Assembly (NCBI RefSeq): GCF_000282475.1
Contig: NZ_AKJF01000096.1
Location: 1 to 37,007, forward strand
Direction: 5' to 3'
Source of the DNA: Pseudomonas sp. GM78
GTDB taxonomy: Bacteria > Pseudomonadota > Gammaproteobacteria > Pseudomonadales > Pseudomonadaceae
DNA: 37,007 nt
The notes under the pieces were generated by a model, which worked only from the letters and a program-made list of their open reading frames with translations, did no database searches and was not told the origin of the DNA. The stretch's first letter is position 1. Each line of letters starts with the position of its first letter. The translations under genes and the position numbers were made by a program. Below, in pieces: positions 32,101-37,007 of the stretch.

Positions 32101-33459
32101 CTACTTCAGTTCAGGCAGGCGAGCTTCGCTTTTCACTTCGGCCTGGGCGATGGCGTCGGCGGGCAGCACCACGCGTTGCTTGCTCAGCAACTGACCCATG
32201 TTCGCCAGCACCCGGTACATCGAAAATTCCTCGGTGTAGCGTACTTCGGTGTAGCGGCGGTTGGCGTTGTAAAGCTCGTTTTCGCTGTCCAGCAGGTCGA
32301 GCAGGGTCCGTTGGCCGAGGCCGAACTGATCCTGATACGCCACGCGTACGCGTCGGCTGGTTTCGGCGTACTCGCGAGCGGTCGGCGTTTGTTTCTTGGC
32401 GTTGACCATCGCGTTCCAGGCCAGGTGGATGTTTTCGTTGAGCTGGCGCAGGGCGTTGTTGCGGATGTCCATCGCCTGATTGATCTTGTGGGCATCGGAC
32501 TGCAGGCGCGCCTTGTCGCTGCCGCCGCGGAACAGGTTGTAGTTCATCACCACGCCCACCCGCCATTCGTTGTCATGGCCTTCTTCACCGGCGATGTTGT
32601 TGTTTGCGCCCACCGCGGCTTCAGCGTCGAAGCGTGGGTAGAACGGCGACTTGGCGACTTCGTACTGGCTCTCGGCCGATTGCACGTCGGCCTGGGCGGA
32701 TTTCAGGTACGGGTTGTTGTCCACCATGCTTTGCTGGGCATCGGTCAGGGAGGCCGGCAGCTCGCCACGGATCGACGACGGGGCTTCGAGTTCATCAGGC
32801 AGGCGCCCGACGACGGCGGCGAAGTTCGACTCGGCGTCGGCCAGGTCGACTTCGGCGGTGTCGAGGTTGTTCTCCGCCAACGCCCGACGGGCAGTGGACT
32901 GGTCGGCGTCGGCGTTGCTGCCGATCCCACGCTGGGTGCGCAGGCCGATCTGGTCGTTGACCCGCAAGTGCGCTTGCAGGTTGTTTTTGGCCAGCGTCAC
33001 CAGTTCGCGGCGCTTGAGCACTTCGAGGTAGACCTCGATGGTGCGCAGGGCCAGGTCTTGGGCGGTACCCTGGGCGTAATACGCCCGGGAGTTGACGACG
33101 CCCTTGGTGCGCTCGACTTCGTTGGCGGTGTTGAAGCCATCGAAGAGCATCTGCCGCAGGCGCAGTTCTGACTGGGTGTAATTGAGAATTTCGGTATGGT
33201 GATTGCCCAGCGCCCGAGTGTTGGTGTTGTCGCTGTACCCGCGCCCGTACGCGGCATTGAGGTCCACCGATGGATAAAAGCCCCCCTTGGCGACCTTCAC
33301 GTCTTCGTCAGCCGACAGACGGCTGTCCACCCGCGATGCGAGCTCCGGGTGGGTGGCGATGGTGCTCTGGATTGCTTCGGTCAGTGACATGGCATACGCC
33401 TGGGTACTGCAGGCAATTGCCAGCAGAACCGCGCTGCACAGGGGGTTTAAAAGACGCAT
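32101..33459 (-). CDS. type I secretion outer-membrane channel (TolC family, LapE/MapE-type)
   Basis: A 452-residue TolC-family protein. The signal peptide is MRLLNPLCSAVLLAIACSTQAYA. Two repeated outer-membrane factor halves follow (about 30-235 and 240-430), each with TolC blocks such as LTEAIQSTIATHPELASRVD, RQMLFDGFNTANEV, NGFR/MNYNLFRGGSDKARL and RTLLDLLDSENELYNANRRY. It forms the trimeric exit duct for the divergent adhesin and, if retention works as in LapA, also anchors it. It is the first gene of the lapE-B-C operon; the ATG at 33459 has a GGGAGA ribosome site. Promoter region shared with the adhesin gene. Confidence 0.94.
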   Translation of the reverse strand: MRLLNPLCSAVLLAIACSTQAYAMSLTEAIQSTIATHPELASRVDSRLSADEDVKVAKGGFYPSVDLNAAYGRGYSDNTNTRALGNHHTEILNYTQSELRLRQMLFDGFNTANEVERTKGVVNSRAYYAQGTAQDLALRTIEVYLEVLKRRELVTLAKNNLQAHLRVNDQIGLRTQRGIGSNADADQSTARRALAENNLDTAEVDLADAESNFAAVVGRLPDELEAPSSIRGELPASLTDAQQSMVDNNPYLKSAQADVQSAESQYEVAKSPFYPRFDAEAAVGANNNIAGEEGHDNEWRVGVVMNYNLFRGGSDKARLQSDAHKINQAMDIRNNALRQLNENIHLAWNAMVNAKKQTPTAREYAETSRRVRVAYQDQFGLGQRTLLDLLDSENELYNANRRYTEVRYTEEFSMYRVLANMGQLLSKQRVVLPADAIAQAEVKSEARLPELK

Positions 33460-33515
33460 GGTTCATCTCCCTGAATCCTAATGGTGCTTTATGAGTCGCC
33501 AATTATTTGACGACA

Positions 33516-33521
33516 TTTATA
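33516..33521 (-). promoter_or_regulatory. candidate -10 element of the lapE-B-C operon
   Basis: On the minus strand TATAAA lies about 57 nt before the ATG at 33459, with TTACAA 18 nt further upstream as a weak -35. Composition supports a promoter here, but the -35 match is poor. Confidence 0.35.
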
Positions 33522-33952
33522 GGTAAAACCGTTTCATGCTTGTAACATCAGAGCTAAGAACATTTTGAGGCGAACCTAAGAAGTTTTTCTCATAAGGCTT
33601 ATGCCAAAAAAAACTTATGTACTCTGCAAAATCCAGCACATTGTTCACTGCGAAAGCCCTTGATTTCTGCGCCTTATGGCGCTCATCAGAGCTTGAGGAA
33701 AGGTCAAGTCCACTTATCGACAAAGAGCGGAGAAGTGCTGGAGGGGAGGGATGCGGCGCAGACTGAGGTGACGGTTTTTTGTCACCAAGGTGATTCAGGA
33801 CTGTTACGCAACGCTGGCGGATGACGTTGTTCTCGACTGGTAGCCCAATGCCATTGATTGCAAAGGGTTTATCCAGGTCGCGGGCACTAGCCGCAAGCAA
33901 TACGCTGGACGAGATCGACGTCCGGGCAACGGCTTACTTGGGGTAATCCGTG

Positions 33953-33981
33953 TTGACCGGCAGGCGATTTGGCCAGTTAAT
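33953..33981 (+). promoter_or_regulatory. candidate sigma-70 promoter of the adhesin gene
   Basis: TTGACC (33953-33958) is separated by 17 nt from GTTAAT (33976-33981). Transcription would start near 33988, leaving a leader of about 70 nt before the ATG at 34057. The -35 is a 5/6 match; the -10 matches at four positions. Confidence 0.35.
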
Positions 33982-34056
33982 CCGCTTGAGCCCATGGGCA
34001 TGTTCTCCGCATTCAGACAGGGTGCCGACAAAGCGTTGGCAGCGGAGGGAATGCAC

Positions 34057-37007
34057 ATGGCTACGCTCATCGGTATCGTCAGCAAGGTTATCGGTCAGGT
34101 CTTCGCGGTGGCGGGTGACGGCACCCGTCGAGTGCTGATCGAGGGGGACCGGTTGTTTGCCGGCGATCAACTGGTGACCGGGGCCGAAGGCGCGGTGGCG
34201 GTGCATCTGCAAAATGGCCAGGAACTGACGCTGGGGCGCGGCAGTAGCCTGCAAATGACCGCCCAGTTGCTGGCGCAGACGTCGCCCCATGTGGAGACGG
34301 TTGAAGCGACGACTCCGAGCCAGGCGCAGTTGACCGATGTCGAGCAACTGCAAAAAGCCATTGCCGCCGGTGACGACCCGACCCAGACCGCTGAAGCCAC
34401 GGCGGCCGGCCCGGGTTCGACCGGCCCTGCCGAGGGAGCACAGGGTGGGGGCCACAGTTTCGTCTTGCTCGAGGAAGTGGGGGGGCGGGTCGAGCCGACC
34501 ATTGGCTTCCCCACCGCCGGGTTCAACGGCATTCCGGAGTTCCCGCTTGCGCGGCACGAGGGTGATCGAAACCCCGACGACGGTGCGGCTGCACCGCTGA
34601 TTACGCCGCCAGTGGTCACGCTGCCCGAAGTCCCACCACCGGACGGCACTCCGCCTGTTGTCTTGCCGCCTGTCTTGCCTCCTGTAGTCACGCCACCTGA
34701 AGTTTTGCCACCAACAGTCACGCCACCCGAGAACAATCCGGTCACCCTCGATGGGCTGTCGGTGGCGGGCGGTGAGCTGACCGTCAAGGAAGCCAACCTG
34801 CCTGACGGTTCGGCAAGCAATCCCGCCGCGCTGACCCAGAACGGCACCTTCACCGTCACCGCGCTTGACGGGCTGACCAGCCTCACCATCGGCGGGATCA
34901 GCGTGATCAGCGCTGGCGTGGCCAGCGGGTTCCCACAGTCGATCACCACGCCGCTGGGCAGCACCCTGACCATCACCGGGTACAACCCGACCACGGGCGT
35001 GGTGAGTTACAGCTACACCCTCAACGACAACGAAAACCATTCGAGCGGTGACGGCACCCATCTCAGCGAACACTTCACCGTGGTTGCCGGTGACAGCAAC
35101 GGCGACACCGCCACCGGTTCCCTGGACGTCACCATCCTCGACGACATGCCCAAGGCGTACGATGACAGCAACCCCGACACCGCCTCGGAAACCCGGCTCA
35201 CCCTCGAAGGCAACGTCCTGGGCAATGACGTGCAAGGCGCCGACCGTATAACAACCGGTCCTGCAAGTGGCCCGATCACCCCCGGCACCTTCATCGGCAC
35301 CTACGGCACCCTGGTGCTCCATGCCAATGGCACCTACACCTACACCCTCAATCCCGGCGATGCCGACTTCAAGGCCTTGCACGCCGGTGGCAACGGCACC
35401 GAGACGTTCACCTATACCCTGACCGACGCCGACGGCGACAGCAGCACCGCGCACCTGGTGCTGAACGTGTACAACAACGATGACGGGGTGACGATCGGCG
35501 GCCTCGACGTCGAAGGCGGCGAACTCACCGTCTACGAGAAAAACCTCATGTACGGCAGCGACCCTGACGCCCCGGCGCTGACCCAGCACGGGACCTTCAC
35601 CGTCAACGCCCCGGACGGCCTGCAGAGCCTGAGCATTTCCGGCGTCGCGATCATCAGCGGTGGCGTGGTGCAGCCCTTGCCGATCTCCGGCAGTACCTGG
35701 CTGGGCAGCACCCTGACTGTCACCGGCTATGACCCGGCCACCGGCGTGGTGAGCTACAGCTACACCCTGAACTACACCGAGACCCACCCCAACGCCGACG
35801 GCGCCAACAGCATCAGCGAGAACTTCGAAGTCATCGCCATCGATGCCGACGGCAGCGAGGCGCGTGGGGAAATCAACGTCAAGGTCGTCGACGACCTGCC
35901 GACCGCCAAACCCGATGCAACGTCAGTGGTCGAGGGCGGCACCGTCACCGGCAACGTACTGTGGAACGACGTCGGCGGTGCCGATGGTTCCGGCGGCGGC
36001 GTGGTTGGCGTGCGCGCAGGCTCCGACACCTCGACCCCGGTGCATGGCGGCCTGAACAGCCAGATCAACGGCACCTACGGTTACCTGACGCTGGATGCGG
36101 CGGGCAACGCCGTGTACCACAGCTACCCGAACTCGGTGAGTGGCCCGGGCGCGAGCGACGTGTTCACCTATACCCTACGCGACGCCGACGGTGACGAAAG
36201 CACCACCACCGTCACTATCGACGTACATAACAGTTGCTTTGTGGCGACCAGCGACCACGACGTGACCGTCTACGAAAAAGCCCTGGACCTGCACCAGGAC
36301 GGCCAGGACCTGGCCCCCGGCAGCGTGAATGGCAGCCAGCCGTGCAGCCCGGCCGAAACCGCCAGCGGCACCCTGGTCGACGCGGTCCATGGCGGCAGTG
36401 GCGCCATCACCTACAGCCTGCTCAGCAATGCCATCGGCACCTACGGCCAGCTGTTGCTGCACCCTGATGGCAGCTACACCTACACCCTGACTTCGCCGGC
36501 CAGCACGATGCCGCAGGCCAACGATGGCGCCAACACCCTGCACGAAAGCTTCACCTACCAGGCCACCGATGCCCAAGGCAACATAGCCACCAGCACCATC
36601 GTGATCAACATCGTCGATGACGTGCCCACCGCTACCCCTGATATAGCCTCGGTGGGAGAGGGCGGCTACATCGGCGGCAATGTGCTGTGGAACGACAACG
36701 CGGGTGCCGATGGCCAGTTCGCCGGTGGTGGCGTGGTCGGTGTACGCGCCGGCGGCGACACCTCGACCCCTGTGCATGGCGGCTTGAACAGCCAGATCAA
36801 CGGCACCTACGGCTACCTGACGCTGGATGCGGCGGGCAATGCCGTGTACCACAGCTACCCGAACTCGGTTAGCGGCCCGGGTGCGAGCGACGTGTTCACC
36901 TACACCCTGCGCGATGGTGACGGTGACGAAAGCACCACCACCATCACGATCGACGTGCACAACAGCTGCCTGGTCGCGGCCAGCGACGACGTGACCGTCT
37001 ACGAAAA
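34057..37007 (+). CDS. giant LapA/MapA-type RTX adhesin with N-terminal retention module (C-terminus outside window)
   Basis: The first 983 residues of a much larger surface adhesin; the frame is open to the window edge. The start ATG at 34057 has GGAGGG 7 nt upstream; an ATG at 34051 is too close to it. Residues 1-150 form the retention module known from LapA (MATLIGIVSKVIGQVFAVAG, FAGDQLVTGAEGAV, then HSFVLLEEVGGRVEPTIGF). Within it TAAG at 115-118 is the site that LapG-type periplasmic proteases cut between the two Ala. A proline-rich linker (about 189-227) follows, then Ig/VCBS-like extracellular repeats with Asp-Gly-Asp calcium-type turns (TDADGD, RDADGD). Cysteines occur in the repeats (NSC, QPCS), which is unusual. 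LapG and LapD are not in the window. Likely MapA rather than LapA, from gene context. Confidence 0.9.
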   Translation, partial: MATLIGIVSKVIGQVFAVAGDGTRRVLIEGDRLFAGDQLVTGAEGAVAVHLQNGQELTLGRGSSLQMTAQLLAQTSPHVETVEATTPSQAQLTDVEQLQKAIAAGDDPTQTAEATAAGPGSTGPAEGAQGGGHSFVLLEEVGGRVEPTIGFPTAGFNGIPEFPLARHEGDRNPDDGAAAPLITPPVVTLPEVPPPDGTPPVVLPPVLPPVVTPPEVLPPTVTPPENNPVTLDGLSVAGGELTVKEANLPDGSASNPAALTQNGTFTVTALDGLTSLTIGGISVISAGVASGFPQSITTPLGSTLTITGYNPTTGVVSYSYTLNDNENHSSGDGTHLSEHFTVVAGDSNGDTATGSLDVTILDDMPKAYDDSNPDTASETRLTLEGNVLGNDVQGADRITTGPASGPITPGTFIGTYGTLVLHANGTYTYTLNPGDADFKALHAGGNGTETFTYTLTDADGDSSTAHLVLNVYNNDDGVTIGGLDVEGGELTVYEKNLMYGSDPDAPALTQHGTFTVNAPDGLQSLSISGVAIISGGVVQPLPISGSTWLGSTLTVTGYDPATGVVSYSYTLNYTETHPNADGANSISENFEVIAIDADGSEARGEINVKVVDDLPTAKPDATSVVEGGTVTGNVLWNDVGGADGSGGGVVGVRAGSDTSTPVHGGLNSQINGTYGYLTLDAAGNAVYHSYPNSVSGPGASDVFTYTLRDADGDESTTTVTIDVHNSCFVATSDHDVTVYEKALDLHQDGQDLAPGSVNGSQPCSPAETASGTLVDAVHGGSGAITYSLLSNAIGTYGQLLLHPDGSYTYTLTSPASTMPQANDGANTLHESFTYQATDAQGNIATSTIVINIVDDVPTATPDIASVGEGGYIGGNVLWNDNAGADGQFAGGGVVGVRAGGDTSTPVHGGLNSQINGTYGYLTLDAAGNAVYHSYPNSVSGPGASDVFTYTLRDGDGDESTTTITIDVHNSCLVAASDDVTVYE
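34741..35145 (+). repeat. adhesin repeat type A, copy 1
   Basis: In-frame unit of about 135 residues (VTLDGLSVAGGELTVKEANL … TILDD). It matches copy 2 at 35488 with a 747-nt offset; the copies share LTQ-GTFTV, DGL-SL-I, GSTLT-TGY-P-TGVVSYSYTLN. They are diverged at the DNA level, suggesting an older duplication. Confidence 0.75.
35488..35895 (+). repeat. adhesin repeat type A, copy 2
   Basis: Second copy of the 135-residue unit (VTIGGLDVEGGELTVYEKNL … KVVDD), in the same frame as copy 1. Confidence 0.75.
35926..36279 (+). repeat. adhesin repeat type B, copy 1
   Basis: In-frame unit of about 118 residues (VVEGGTVTGNVLWNDVGG … DVTVYE). It is nearly identical in DNA to copy 2 over its second half, for example from CAGATCAACGGCACCTACGG onward, with a 726-732 nt offset. 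Confidence 0.85.
36652..37007 (+). repeat. adhesin repeat type B, copy 2 (cut by window edge)
   Basis: Second copy of the type B unit (VGEGGYIGGNVLWNDNAG … DVTVYE). It has an insertion of two codons near AGQFAGGG relative to copy 1. More copies probably follow beyond the window. Confidence 0.85.

Larger units (their letters stand above)
33460..34056. other. 597-nt divergent regulatory region between lapE-type and adhesin genes
   Basis: No credible gene was found. The leftmost 150 nt are AT-rich, with the likely lapE-side promoter and a perfect CATAAG-G-CTTATG palindrome (33591-33603). An inverted repeat GGTGAC-N8-GTCACC lies at 33767-33786. The adhesin-side promoter candidate lies at 33953-33981. 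An open frame on the minus strand at 33517-33900 lacks a ribosome site and looks non-coding. Such a long gap suits a heavily regulated adhesin gene. Confidence 0.6.

Noticed and set aside
33517-33900. 127-residue minus-strand frame in the lapE-adhesin gap
   Set aside because: No ribosome site, no recognisable domain and odd composition; it overlaps the likely promoter region.
33934-35787. 617-residue minus-strand frame opposite the adhesin start
   Set aside because: Shadow of the adhesin repeats; the plus-strand frame has a ribosome site and a recognisable retention module.

Overview
This window looks like a chromosomal segment of a Pseudomonas of the P. fluorescens group. Three things point there. 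Base composition is high-GC, and real genes have GC-rich third positions, which produces long antisense shadow frames. Two families of Pseudomonas-type REP inverted repeats sit between genes. Many products have a Pseudomonas flavour: a putative porin, AzoR, YcaC, CvfB, the guanidinobutyrase cluster, and a LapA/MapA-type adhesin with its own type I secretion genes. No tRNA, rRNA, CRISPR array, insertion sequence or prophage was seen.

Left part (1-11.5 kb): a porin cut by the left edge; a FemAB-like acetyltransferase; and a leftward run LysR regulator - alpha/beta hydrolase - periplasmic cyclophilin PpiA - MsbA-like ABC exporter. These are followed by a small secreted protein, azoreductase AzoR, a DMT-family transporter, an orphan AlsS-like acetolactate synthase, and convergent ycaC.

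Middle (11.5-21.5 kb): a YbdG-like mechanosensitive channel, a DEAD-box RNA helicase, several small secreted or envelope proteins (including a lipoprotein and a TorF-like protein), a DUF899 thioredoxin-like protein, a small basic protein, the S1-domain protein CvfB, a second DMT transporter, a 42-residue basic protein, and an acyl-carrier-like protein lacking the expected serine.

Right part (21.5-28.5 kb): a leftward array of gbuA (guanidinobutyrase), an NTF2-like protein, an NCS1 permease, an SSS symporter and an MBL-fold hydrolase. It is divergent from the LysR gene gbuR, and a DTW-domain tRNA-modifying enzyme overlaps the end of gbuR. The gbu genes match, in order, the P. aeruginosa PA1418-PA1422 cluster as I remember it. 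They should take up and hydrolyse 4-guanidinobutyrate to GABA and urea. A 24-bp dyad containing a T-N11-A LysR box lies in the gbuA-gbuR gap.

Right end (28.5-37 kb): a leftward lapE-lapB-lapC type I secretion operon, divergent from the start of a giant adhesin gene that runs off the window. The adhesin has a LapA-type N-terminal retention module with a TAAG site for a LapG-type protease, a proline-rich linker, and large Ig/VCBS-like repeats, two of which are nearly identical in DNA. The location next to gbu and the separate secretion set suggest the second adhesin, MapA, rather than LapA itself. This is the most interesting system in the window. It belongs to a known class, and I did not find a system I could call wholly new.
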